From SAR202 cluster bacterium (GTDB lineage: Bacteria; Chloroflexota; Dehalococcoidia; Lucifugimonadales; OSU-TB39): a stretch of DNA of 60,733 bases. Positions 52,724 to 60,733 of the stretch are shown in pieces (within the stretch, counting starts at the first letter, position 1; every line of letters starts with the position of its first letter). The notes beneath the pieces were generated by a model that was not told where the DNA came from, searched no databases, and worked only from the letters and a program-made list of their open reading frames with translations. A program made the translations under genes and the position numbers. The DNA lies in contig VFGY01000038.1 in assembly GCA_009392195.1 (NCBI GenBank), positions 1-60,733 on the forward strand. The letters run 5' to 3'.

Positions 52724-54138
52724 ATAATTATTTAATTAAATCTGGAAGAATAATTGATCCATCTCAAAAAATAGATTCACTTGGAGACATTTTGATTCTT
52801 GATGGAATAATTGCCGATATTAGGACTTCAAACCCGACTTGGGAAGATCTTGGAGAGAAGCTTGGTCGGGAGATAAAAATCATCGACGCTAAAGGAACTG
52901 TAGTCTGTCCTGGTTTTGTCGATGCCCATTGTCATTTAAGAGAGCCTGGATTTGAACATAAAGAAACCATCTTGTCTGGTACCAGGGCTGCTGCCAGAGG
53001 GGGATATACGACTGTTTGTGCTATGCCAAATACTGAACCAGTTATGGATTCAGCACAAGTCGTAGAATTTGTTTTAAACAAAGCCAAAGCTGAAGGTGTT
53101 GTTAAGGTAAATGCTATTGGCGCGATATCAGTAGGGAGTTCGGGTGGCAAATTGACTCAGATGAAAGAATTATTTGATTCTGGAGTTGTCGGTTTTAGTG
53201 ATGACGGCAATCCTGTTAATAATCCTAAATTGATGGAGCAGGCATTATTGTACAGTTCAATGTTTGATTTACCTATCATAGACCATTGTGAGGTGTTGGA
53301 ACTTACAAATGACGCAAGTGTAAATGAAGGTTTTGTGTCTGATATTTTAGGAGTCAAAGGAATTTCATCGGCTTCAGAAGAAATAATGGTTGCAAGAGAT
53401 ATATTATTGGCAAAGGATACTGGAGGTAAGTTGCATATTGCGCATGCATCTACATCTGGTACTGTTCAATTAGTTGGATTGGCTAAGGAGCAGGGTGTTA
53501 ATGTCACTTGTGAGGTCACGCCTCATCATTTGACCGTGTCGGATGAAATAATGTTGGGAAATATAAAAGATATTGAGCATATGAATGTTGATTTTAAAGG
53601 TAAGAAACATTCTTTAGTTGAATTAGAAGCTAATGCGTATATGACAAATGCGAAAGTTGCTCCCCCCTTGAGATCGACCAAAGATATAGAAGTACTGATT
53701 TCTGGCATAAAGAGTGGGATTGTTGATTTTATTGCTACTGACCATGCTCCACATAGTAACTTGGACAAATTTTGTACTTTAGATGATGCTGCAAATGGGA
53801 TAAGTGGATTAGAAACCTCTCTAGCATTGACGATGACGCTTTTTCATAATCATGACGTCCCTTTAAGTTTGTTAGTAGATAAATTATCTTCATCGCCTTC
53901 TAAGGTGCTTAAATTAAATTCTGGTACCCTGCAGGCAGGAGCACTGGCCGATGTAACCATATTCGATCCATATAAAGAATGGGTTGTTAAGCCCAATGAA
54001 TTTGTATCAAAGGGGAAAAATAGTCCTCTGGCAGGACTTAAATTAAAAGGACAAGTTTTAGCAACTTTAGTAGACGGTGAGATAATTTATTCACAGATTG
54101 AAAATAACATTGTTGATTTAGCACAAGAATCTATATGA
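52720..54138 (+). CDS. pyrC: Dihydroorotase
   Basis: Cyclises carbamoyl-aspartate. The 472-residue class I enzyme has the zinc-binding DAHCHLREPGFEHKE, IIDHCEVLEL, HIAHASTSG and FIATDHAPHS. Compared with typical class I DHOases (about 430 residues) there is an extra stretch of roughly 25 residues around 277-302 before the TNAKVAPPLR segment. All metal ligands are present, so activity is expected. Its ATG overlaps the pyrB stop (ATGA). Confidence 0.94.
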   Translation: MNNYLIKSGRIIDPSQKIDSLGDILILDGIIADIRTSNPTWEDLGEKLGREIKIIDAKGTVVCPGFVDAHCHLREPGFEHKETILSGTRAAARGGYTTVCAMPNTEPVMDSAQVVEFVLNKAKAEGVVKVNAIGAISVGSSGGKLTQMKELFDSGVVGFSDDGNPVNNPKLMEQALLYSSMFDLPIIDHCEVLELTNDASVNEGFVSDILGVKGISSASEEIMVARDILLAKDTGGKLHIAHASTSGTVQLVGLAKEQGVNVTCEVTPHHLTVSDEIMLGNIKDIEHMNVDFKGKKHSLVELEANAYMTNAKVAPPLRSTKDIEVLISGIKSGIVDFIATDHAPHSNLDKFCTLDDAANGISGLETSLALTMTLFHNHDVPLSLLVDKLSSSPSKVLKLNSGTLQAGALADVTIFDPYKEWVVKPNEFVSKGKNSPLAGLKLKGQVLATLVDGEIIYSQIENNIVDLAQESI

Positions 54139-54169
54139 GTGGTAAATTAAGGTGCAAAAGAGAAAATAT

Positions 54170-55270
54170 ATGAACAGTACAAAAGCTAAATCTTTGGTAT
54201 TAGAGGACGGCTCAACATATGATGGATTCCAATTTGGAGGAGGAGAATTTACTTATGGAGAGGTTGTTTTCAATACATCGATGACCGGTTATCAAGAGAT
54301 TTTAACAGACCCTTCTTATGCGGGACAAATAGTTGTTTCTACTTATCCCATTATTGGAAATTATGGGATTAATGACAAAGATTTTGAATCAGATAAAATA
54401 CAGGTTTCTGGTTTTGTTGTCAGAGAATATTGTGATTTCCCAAGTCATAATGATAGTAACAATGATATAGATGGATTCCTGCGATCACAGAACATTGGTG
54501 GATTAGCCGGTATTGATACTCGAGCTCTAACCAAAAAAATTCGCACTTCCGGAGTTATGATGGGAGCTATTGTAAATTCCGATGAAGTTGATCAAATAAA
54601 GAAACGTTTCAATAACTTGCCAAAATATGATGATATTGATTATGTATCTAAAGTAACAACTGATAATAGATACGATTTTATAAGCAATCCTACAAATGAA
54701 AGTATGACAGGGTTTACGATTGTAGTAGATGATTATGGAGTAAAACGCAACATTTTGAGGATATTGGAATCGCGAGGTTGTCGTGTTGTGGTAATGCCGG
54801 CAAAGTCTAGTGCAGAAGAAGTATTAAGTCTAAAACCAGATGGTATCGTTGTATCTCCAGGTCCTGGAGATCCTGAATTACTAAAACATCTAGTAAATAA
54901 GACAAAAAAATTAATGGGTAAATTACCAATATTAGGTATTTGCTTAGGCAATCAAGTGTTGGGATGTGCAATGGGAGGTAAAACGTTCAAATTGCCATTT
55001 GGCCATCGAGGAGGTAATCACCCTGTAAAGGATTTAGTGTCGGGGAAAGTCTCAATTACTGCACAAAATCATGGGTACGCTTTGGACGCTGAATCTTTGC
55101 CAGACCATGTAGATGTGACTCATGTGAATTTAAACGACGGTACGGTAGAGGGTATTAGGCACAGTGACTTGCCGATAATGGGTATTCAATTTCACTCTGA
55201 AGCTTCTCCTGGACCATTAGATAATGAATATCTTTTCGACAGGTTTTTAGACTTAATAAGAAATGAATGA
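54170..55270 (+). CDS. carA: Carbamoyl phosphate synthase small subunit
   Basis: Glutaminase subunit supplying ammonia to CarB. The 366-residue protein has AKSLVLEDGSTYDGFQFGG at the start, GIDTRALTKKIRTSG, and the class I amidotransferase triad: Cys in GICLGNQVLG and His/Glu in IQFHSEASPGP. ATG 54170 gives the usual N-terminus with AAGAG seven bases upstream; an in-frame GTG at 54152 would add six residues and cannot be excluded. It is 31 bp after pyrC and 25 bp before carB. Confidence 0.94.
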   Translation: MNSTKAKSLVLEDGSTYDGFQFGGGEFTYGEVVFNTSMTGYQEILTDPSYAGQIVVSTYPIIGNYGINDKDFESDKIQVSGFVVREYCDFPSHNDSNNDIDGFLRSQNIGGLAGIDTRALTKKIRTSGVMMGAIVNSDEVDQIKKRFNNLPKYDDIDYVSKVTTDNRYDFISNPTNESMTGFTIVVDDYGVKRNILRILESRGCRVVVMPAKSSAEEVLSLKPDGIVVSPGPGDPELLKHLVNKTKKLMGKLPILGICLGNQVLGCAMGGKTFKLPFGHRGGNHPVKDLVSGKVSITAQNHGYALDAESLPDHVDVTHVNLNDGTVEGIRHSDLPIMGIQFHSEASPGPLDNEYLFDRFLDLIRNE

Positions 55271-55295
55271 TTATATGAACTAGGGTGGTATTAAT

Positions 55296-58200
55296 ATGGG
55301 AGTTGATAAAGCAATATATTCAAAGGTTTTGGTAATAGGTTCAGGGCCTATTGTGATAGGGCAAGCTGCGGAATTTGACTACGCTGGCACCCAAGCGTGC
55401 AAATCTTTGAGAGAAGAAGGAATTGAAACAATTTTGGTTAATTCTAATCCTGCTACTATAATGACTGATGAAGATATAGCCGACAAGATATACATTGAAC
55501 CACTTACAGTTGAAGTAATCTCTAGAATAATAGAAATTGAGAAACCGGATGGTATTTTGCCAACACTTGGTGGCCAAACAGCCTTGAATCTAGCTGTCGA
55601 CCTTGATGAATCAGGAGTTCTTGAGAAATATGGCGTAGATTTGATGGGTACTTCAGTAGAAACCATTAAAATGGCAGAAGACCGTGAGTTGTTTAGAAAA
55701 ATGCTCCTTGAAATTTCTGAACCTGTCCCTTTGAGCCATATAGTAAGCAATCTAGAGGAGGCAAATGCGTTAAAAGAAGAAATTGGAATGCCATTAGTTG
55801 TAAGGCCTGCTTATACCCTAGGTGGAACTGGTGGAGGTATTGTTTATACAGAGGATCAGTTCCAAGACATTGTAAGTAATGGCCTTTCAGCGAGTCCAAT
55901 TGGTCAGGTGTTGATTGAAAAATCATTGATTGGCTGGAAAGAAATCGAGTATGAAGTCATGCGTGATGGATCTGATAATTGTATAACGATTTGTAACATG
56001 GAAAATATTGATCCGATGGGAGTTCATACGGGTGATAGTATTGTTGTAGCTCCTAGTCAGACTTTAACAGATAAAGAATATCAAATGTTGAGGTCAGCTA
56101 GTATAAAAATTATTAGATCCCTTAAAGTTGAAGGAGGTTGCAATGTACAACTCGCGTTGAAGCCGTCCGAATTAGTCTCAAAATCTCTTAATAATGTATC
56201 GGATGATGATCCAGAGTATTATGTTATAGAAGTAAATCCGAGAGTTAGCAGAAGTTCTGCGTTGGCTAGTAAAGCTACTGGTTATCCTATAGCAAGAGTG
56301 GCTGCAAAAATAGCTTGCGGGAAAAGGTTAGATGAAATTGACAATCAGGTTACAGGTACTACTTTAGCTTCATTCGAACCTGCTTTGGATTATTGTGTTG
56401 TAAAAATACCTAGATGGCCATTTGATAAATTTGCTGAAGGAGATAGAAGTCTAGGGACGCAAATGAAAGCAACTGGTGAAGTTATGGCTATAGAGCGTTC
56501 ATTTGAAGCTGCATTTATGAAAGCCATTAGGTCATTGGAAATTACAGGTAGGTCTATGTTATGGGAACCTTCAGATTCTAATATAAATGGCGCCAAAAAA
56601 ATTAATTATCAAGGAGATTCACTAATTACTATGCATCCAACTGATGAGAGGATGTGGTCCGTGATGAAAGCCTTGAGGTTACAAACAGAACCAGATGAAC
56701 TATCTAAGCAAACTGGAATTGACCCGTGGTTTACAAGGTCATTTGCACGAATAGTTTATATTGAAAAAGAGGTTATGAAAGGAAACTTAGATGACCAATT
56801 GATTAGGCGTGCTAAAAGACTTGGGTTTTCTGATTCAATTTTAGGAAAACTGTCAAATATGAAAACAGAGACGATAAGGAATCTGAGAATCAGTTTAGGT
56901 ATAAAGCCAGTTTATAAAATGGTGGATACTTGCGCTGGTGAATTTGAAGCTACCACTTCTTATTTTTATAGTACTTATGAACAAGAAAATGAGGCGATAC
57001 CATTATCTGGAGAAAAAGCAATTGTGATCGGAAGTGGACCGATAAGAATTGGACAAGGCATCGAATTTGATTATTGCTCTGTTCATGCGGCTTGGGCTTT
57101 ACAGGAAGATAAAGTTAAAAGCATAATGATTAATTCAAACCCTGAAACTGTTTCTACAGATTTTGATACGAGCGATAGATTGTATTTTGAACCTCTTGAT
57201 GATGAAAGTGTGCGAGATATTATAGATAACGAGTCAAAAGGAAAGGATAATAAAAACAATTCAATTACTCCGGTTGTAGTGCAGTTTGGTGGTCAAACAG
57301 CGATAAACCTTTCTCAATCTTTAGATAAAGCTAATGTTCCTATACTTGGCTCTAGTGCTGAGTCTATTGATATTGCATCGGATAGACATTTATTTGAAGA
57401 TTTTTTAGCGGATATTGGTATACCTAATCCTCCAGGTTCATCGGTTTCTAACGTTAATGATGCTATAAAAGTTGCTAATGATGTTGGATACCCCGTATTA
57501 GTTAGGCCAAGTTATGTGTTGGGTGGTAGAGGGATGGAGATTGTACAAAATGATGGAGAATTAACTAAATTTTTGAATAGTGCAATGGAAGTAGCTTCTG
57601 GAAGAGATATATTAATCGATAAATATTTTGAAGGAAGAGAAGTTGAAATTGACGCTGTATGTGATGGAGAAACAGTTGTAATTCCTGGAATCATGGAACA
57701 TGTAGAACGTGCAGGTGTTCATAGTGGAGATTCTTTAGCTATATACCCGACTCAAACTTTGTCTGAATCAGAAATTGAAACTATTGTAGATTACACCGAG
57801 AAAATTGCTTTAGCATTGAATACAAATGGATTAATTAATATTCAGTTTGTAGTGCTAGGAGGACATCCTTATCGTTCTTTTCAGGATGAAGGATTAGATT
57901 CTAATTTGGAAAAAATAGATACTAAAGTTTATGTTCTTGAAGTAAATCCAAGGTCAAGTAGAACGGTGCCATTTATTTCGAAAGTTACAGGAGTACCTTT
58001 AGTCAAATTAGCAATAAAATCTATGCTCGGACAAAAGTTAAAAAATAGTGGTTTGTCAGGTGGATTGGTGGAAAATCAAAAATTGGTTGCTGTTAAAGCG
58101 CCTGTTTTCTCCATGTCTAAATTATCTGGTGTGGATACATATTTGGGACCAGAGATGAAATCGACGGGAGAGGTTATGGGAATTGATTTTGAATTTGGGT

Positions 58201-58649
58201 CTGCGGTGTCTAAGGCTTTAATATCTTCAGGGTTGAACCTGAATAGATCTGATGGGGTTCTTTTGAGCGTAGCTGATAAAGATAAACCTGATTTGAGATA
58301 TTTGTTAGAAGATTTATCAAAAACTGACTGTAAACTGTTTGCAACTGAAGGTACAGCTAAGGCAATTGCTGAATTCGGACTTAGAGTTAATCAGATTCCA
58401 AAAAAGATAGATGAAGGCCATCCAAACGTTTTGGATATTATTGCAAATGGTTCAGTAGGGGCGGTAATAAATACAATAACAGGAGATAGAGAAACGCTTC
58501 AGGATGGATTTTTGATAAGAAGAGCGGCAGTCGAGAAACGTATTCCATGTTTTACATCACTTGACACTGCAAGAGCTGCATTAGCTATTTTAAGTCAAGA
58601 TTCTGACGCCTATAATGTGTCTTCTATTACTGATTATCGAACTGGATAG
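55296..58649 (+). CDS. carB: Carbamoyl phosphate synthase large subunit
   Basis: Makes carbamoyl phosphate for pyrimidine and arginine synthesis. The 1117-residue protein contains two homologous ATP-grasp halves (about 1-560 and 570-960): [26 protein letters not shown] opens the first and [24 protein letters not shown] the second. The C-terminal MGS-like domain (about 970-1117) normally binds UMP or ornithine effectors. It is longer than E. coli CarB (1073), with extra residues in both halves (for example the KGKDNKNNS stretch). It ends the pyr operon. All conserved segments seem intact. Confidence 0.95.
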   Translation: MGVDKAIYSKVLVIGSGPIVIGQAAEFDYAGTQACKSLREEGIETILVNSNPATIMTDEDIADKIYIEPLTVEVISRIIEIEKPDGILPTLGGQTALNLAVDLDESGVLEKYGVDLMGTSVETIKMAEDRELFRKMLLEISEPVPLSHIVSNLEEANALKEEIGMPLVVRPAYTLGGTGGGIVYTEDQFQDIVSNGLSASPIGQVLIEKSLIGWKEIEYEVMRDGSDNCITICNMENIDPMGVHTGDSIVVAPSQTLTDKEYQMLRSASIKIIRSLKVEGGCNVQLALKPSELVSKSLNNVSDDDPEYYVIEVNPRVSRSSALASKATGYPIARVAAKIACGKRLDEIDNQVTGTTLASFEPALDYCVVKIPRWPFDKFAEGDRSLGTQMKATGEVMAIERSFEAAFMKAIRSLEITGRSMLWEPSDSNINGAKKINYQGDSLITMHPTDERMWSVMKALRLQTEPDELSKQTGIDPWFTRSFARIVYIEKEVMKGNLDDQLIRRAKRLGFSDSILGKLSNMKTETIRNLRISLGIKPVYKMVDTCAGEFEATTSYFYSTYEQENEAIPLSGEKAIVIGSGPIRIGQGIEFDYCSVHAAWALQEDKVKSIMINSNPETVSTDFDTSDRLYFEPLDDESVRDIIDNESKGKDNKNNSITPVVVQFGGQTAINLSQSLDKANVPILGSSAESIDIASDRHLFEDFLADIGIPNPPGSSVSNVNDAIKVANDVGYPVLVRPSYVLGGRGMEIVQNDGELTKFLNSAMEVASGRDILIDKYFEGREVEIDAVCDGETVVIPGIMEHVERAGVHSGDSLAIYPTQTLSESEIETIVDYTEKIALALNTNGLINIQFVVLGGHPYRSFQDEGLDSNLEKIDTKVYVLEVNPRSSRTVPFISKVTGVPLVKLAIKSMLGQKLKNSGLSGGLVENQKLVAVKAPVFSMSKLSGVDTYLGPEMKSTGEVMGIDFEFGSAVSKALISSGLNLNRSDGVLLSVADKDKPDLRYLLEDLSKTDCKLFATEGTAKAIAEFGLRVNQIPKKIDEGHPNVLDIIANGSVGAVINTITGDRETLQDGFLIRRAAVEKRIPCFTSLDTARAALAILSQDSDAYNVSSITDYRTG

Positions 58650-58672
58650 TTTGATGGTGTTAAAAGTTAAAT

Positions 58673-59662
58673 TTAAGAAAAGATTTTATTCTCTCTAATA
58701 ATTTTCATTGCATCTTGTATGTTTGGCATTGAAGCAGTGTCTCCTCTTGCGGTGCATGTTAATGCACCACAAGCATTTGCAACTTTCAAAGATAATTCTA
58801 ATTCTTTGTGGTTAGTTAAAGTATTTATTTCCAAGATATTTTTGTTACTTATATGCTTGAACAAAGCACCAACAAATCCGGCCATAAAAGCATCACCAGC
58901 TCCGATTGGATCTACAACATTTACCTTATATCCTGAATGTTCAATAATACGGTTACCGTCATATAGAATAGCACCATTGCTACCTCGTGTTAAAAGGACG
59001 ATACTTTTTGTAACGCTATGGAAATACTTTACATATTCGATATCTGTAAATCCTAGTTGCCACACTTTTTCTGCTTCATCCAAACCCATTTTTAGTATAA
59101 ATGGGTACTTTAGCATAAGATCATATGTTTGTTTTGCAGCTGAAGGTGGCCACAGCGGTTCTCTATAATTTATGTCCAAAATAAGGGGTATATTGGAATT
59201 TTTGCTATACTCCAATGTTTTGAAAACTGTCCTGTAACATTGGTCACTTAGAGCTGGAGTAATACCTGTAAGATGAATTGCATCGGCAGTGATGAGTTGT
59301 GGTTTGATATCACTAAAATCAATTTTGCTAGCAGCACTATTTTTCCTTACATATTTTTTCACATGAGTATCTTCATCAATGTGATTTAAGTAACTGATTC
59401 CAGTAAAATTGCTTGCATCCATTTTAACTGAAATTTTAGTTTTGCATTTTAAATTTTCTAATATGAATTTACCGGCTTCATCATTCCCTAGTCTGCTTAT
59501 CCAAACTGTTTCTAGATCTTCATTGATTTTACTTAAATTAATAGCGAAATTAGATTCGGCTCCGGCAGCATCAAGGATATATGTCCCATCCTCTATAAAT
59601 GGACCATCATAGGTGGCATTATACTGTACCATAGTCTCACCGAATGTTATCAATTTAGGCAT
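58673..59662 (-). CDS. PfkB-family sugar kinase (2-keto-3-deoxygluconate kinase-like)
   Basis: Phosphorylates a sugar or sugar acid. The 329-residue ribokinase-fold protein has the N-terminal GETMVQYNATYDG, AAGAESNFAINLSKI, and the active-site DPIGAGDAFMAGFVGALF with the catalytic Asp of the GAGD motif. The N-terminal GETM pattern and spacing favour 2-keto-3-deoxygluconate kinase over fructokinase. ATG 59662 follows a TTG that starts one codon earlier. It is convergent with carB, 23 bp away. The aldolase at 38.5 kb could act on its product, but the genes are 20 kb apart. Confidence 0.82.
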   Translation of the reverse strand: MPKLITFGETMVQYNATYDGPFIEDGTYILDAAGAESNFAINLSKINEDLETVWISRLGNDEAGKFILENLKCKTKISVKMDASNFTGISYLNHIDEDTHVKKYVRKNSAASKIDFSDIKPQLITADAIHLTGITPALSDQCYRTVFKTLEYSKNSNIPLILDINYREPLWPPSAAKQTYDLMLKYPFILKMGLDEAEKVWQLGFTDIEYVKYFHSVTKSIVLLTRGSNGAILYDGNRIIEHSGYKVNVVDPIGAGDAFMAGFVGALFKHISNKNILEINTLTNHKELELSLKVANACGALTCTARGDTASMPNIQDAMKIIRENKIFS

Positions 59663-59695
59663 CAAGAGAATCCAAATTAATACGTGATAGTCGGT

Positions 59696-60733
59696 TTAGT
59701 TGTGGTTGCATTCACAAACCTCTATATATTGACAGTATTTGAAGATCGATTCAGGACATTTAGTCATAGTAGTATGATCGGTAGCATTTGTAACGCCATT
59801 AATTCTTTTGTCCAACTCTTGTAAAATCTCATTTCCGTTTTGGAAAATCACATCGTATACCATAAATTTGTTTTTATATATGTTTTGATAATAAAGAATT
59901 AATCTCGACTTTCTAGATTTAGTTAAAGCACAAATAAACGCTAGTTTATCAAAATAATGGGGTAATATATCAGGAAGATCTTTCCTTCCTATCATAGTAT
60001 CAGTTTCAACAGTTTCAATTACAAAAGGTATGTTAGAAAGAGTTGAAACTCTGTCTTGCAACGTTCCTCTAGACACTTCGACCGAATTAAAATTTTCTTT
60101 TGATCCAAATTTAATTGCATTTAGAAGAGCTTCAGTAAAACCTGTGTTTTCAATGATGGCCATTTGAGTCTGTATACTTGGTTTGGTGCGAGTAACATTG
60201 TTATTTTTAGACAAAACGTAATTGCGCGGGAATATTAGGTTATCCAAGTTCAAAGTTCTACTCGCAGGGGCATCTCTTTTTTTTAATAACTCAGTTGTAA
60301 AGTGTGCTTCTGCATCTTCATTAGGAGAAATGATTATTTCATCATTATTAACAATTGGCTCACCTATAGAAGCTGTAGTACAGTTGCAGTGTTTGGAATA
60401 GTCACATCTTTTTTTATACCATTCACATTTAGGTAAATCTTCTGGGGTTTTATTATCTAATGCATATTGGAACATCGTTTTTCTTTCCAGCATGGTTGTT
60501 TTAATTTTTTCTATATTCAAATAAGTTATATCAAACACTTTCAATATTGCTGTTTTCTTACCATTTCCTCTTTTGTAAATGATAAGCTGTCCTTTGTCAC
60601 AATCGGCCATAGCACAATACATGCCTAATTGTTCTATATACGATAATTTTTGTTTATAGATGTTGTTTGGTATAGAGCCAGTTGTTTTTAATTCAATTGG
60701 TATATCTTCAAATATGTCTACTTTTCCAACAAT
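59696..60733 (-). CDS. PD-(D/E)XK nuclease-like protein, Cas4-like, internally duplicated; 5' end outside the window
   Basis: The frame is open to the window edge, so the start is missing; an internal ATG at 60622 is not the true start. Counting from the edge, residues 4-16 give a nuclease core with Asp6 and Glu14-x-Lys16 (GKVDIF...IELK), then a QLGMY helix (Gln35, Tyr39). A four-cysteine cluster C103-x6-C110-x5-C116-x-C118 resembles iron-sulfur sites of Cas4/AddB-type nucleases. About 220 residues on, a second set C326-x7-C334-x5-C340-x-C342 ends the protein, preceded by text resembling the first half (KLAFICAL...LILYY...EILQELDKRI). The second copy lacks the E-x-K lysine. Visible length is 345 residues. 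No cas genes are in view. Confidence 0.65.
   Translation of the reverse strand: MVGKVDIFEDIPIELKTTGSIPNNIYKQKLSYIEQLGMYCAMADCDKGQLIIYKRGNGKKTAILKVFDITYLNIEKIKTTMLERKTMFQYALDNKTPEDLPKCEWYKKRCDYSKHCNCTTASIGEPIVNNDEIIISPNEDAEAHFTTELLKKRDAPASRTLNLDNLIFPRNYVLSKNNNVTRTKPSIQTQMAIIENTGFTEALLNAIKFGSKENFNSVEVSRGTLQDRVSTLSNIPFVIETVETDTMIGRKDLPDILPHYFDKLAFICALTKSRKSRLILYYQNIYKNKFMVYDVIFQNGNEILQELDKRINGVTNATDHTTMTKCPESIFKYCQYIEVCECNHN

Noticed and set aside
1-60733. CRISPR arrays, insertion sequences, phage genes
   Set aside because: No regularly spaced repeats, transposase motifs or phage proteins were seen. The Cas4-like nuclease at the end is not accompanied by other cas genes within the window.

Overview
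The window is compact, AT-rich bacterial chromosome with about 57 protein genes, one tRNA and no sign of phage, insertion sequences or CRISPR. Gene content suggests a streamlined free-living member of the Chloroflexota, perhaps a marine SAR202/Dehalococcoidia-like lineage. The clues are a GuaB3-type IMP dehydrogenase, a transaldolase-fusion-type glucose-6-phosphate isomerase, a type II-like IleRS with unusual signatures, an F420-type reductase (NpdG) with a limonene-monooxygenase-like flavin enzyme, and an EF-G-like paralogue. This placement is inference from protein motifs; no search was run. TTG starts are frequent, intergenic gaps are short, and two convergent pairs have overlapping stop codons.

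Layout: 1-1.2 kb holds the end of an rpsF-ssb-rpsR operon (minus). 1.3-11.8 kb holds a YihY membrane protein, an HtrA-like lipoprotein protease, ileS (minus), pgi, the flavin oxidoreductase, prfA and prmC. 11.8-18.4 kb holds guaB3, queG, a 2-hydroxyacid dehydrogenase, an HDAC-family deacetylase, a membrane peptidase and npdG. 18.6-25.9 kb holds tRNA-Pro, ridA, an RNB exoribonuclease with hisS, rel, rpsT and lexA. 26-31 kb holds the Tat system (tatA convergent with tatC and a tatB-like gene), an RNA uridine methyltransferase, lipA, metF and a zinc-ribbon protein. 31.3-41.3 kb holds etfBA, an EF-G-like GTPase, a dapA-like/TIM-barrel/glycoside-hydrolase-like/fabI run, an aldehyde dehydrogenase and a small ABM-like protein. 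41.4-50.8 kb holds an IscA-type protein, YgfZ, a type II fatty-acid synthesis run (fabF, Zn-alcohol dehydrogenase, HadA/HadB-like dehydratase pair, plsX, fabG, fabL), folC and an acetyltransferase. 51-58.6 kb is a complete-looking pyrR-pyrB-pyrC-carA-carB operon. The end holds a sugar kinase and a partial PD-(D/E)XK nuclease.

The most interesting observations are the following. (1) In the pyr leader, a PyrR-binding hairpin appears to sequester the ribosome-binding site of a 30-codon leader ORF. That ORF runs through the intrinsic terminator and ends overlapping the pyrR start codon, so it looks like a hybrid of PyrR control and pyrBI-style coupled attenuation. (2) The partial Cas4-like nuclease at the window end looks like an internal tandem duplication with two matching four-cysteine clusters, the second copy apparently catalytically degenerate. 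(3) lexA carries tandem GWAC-N4-GTWC operators, the first overlapping its -10. (4) FabI and FabL coexist with a HadAB-like dehydratase in the fatty-acid genes.
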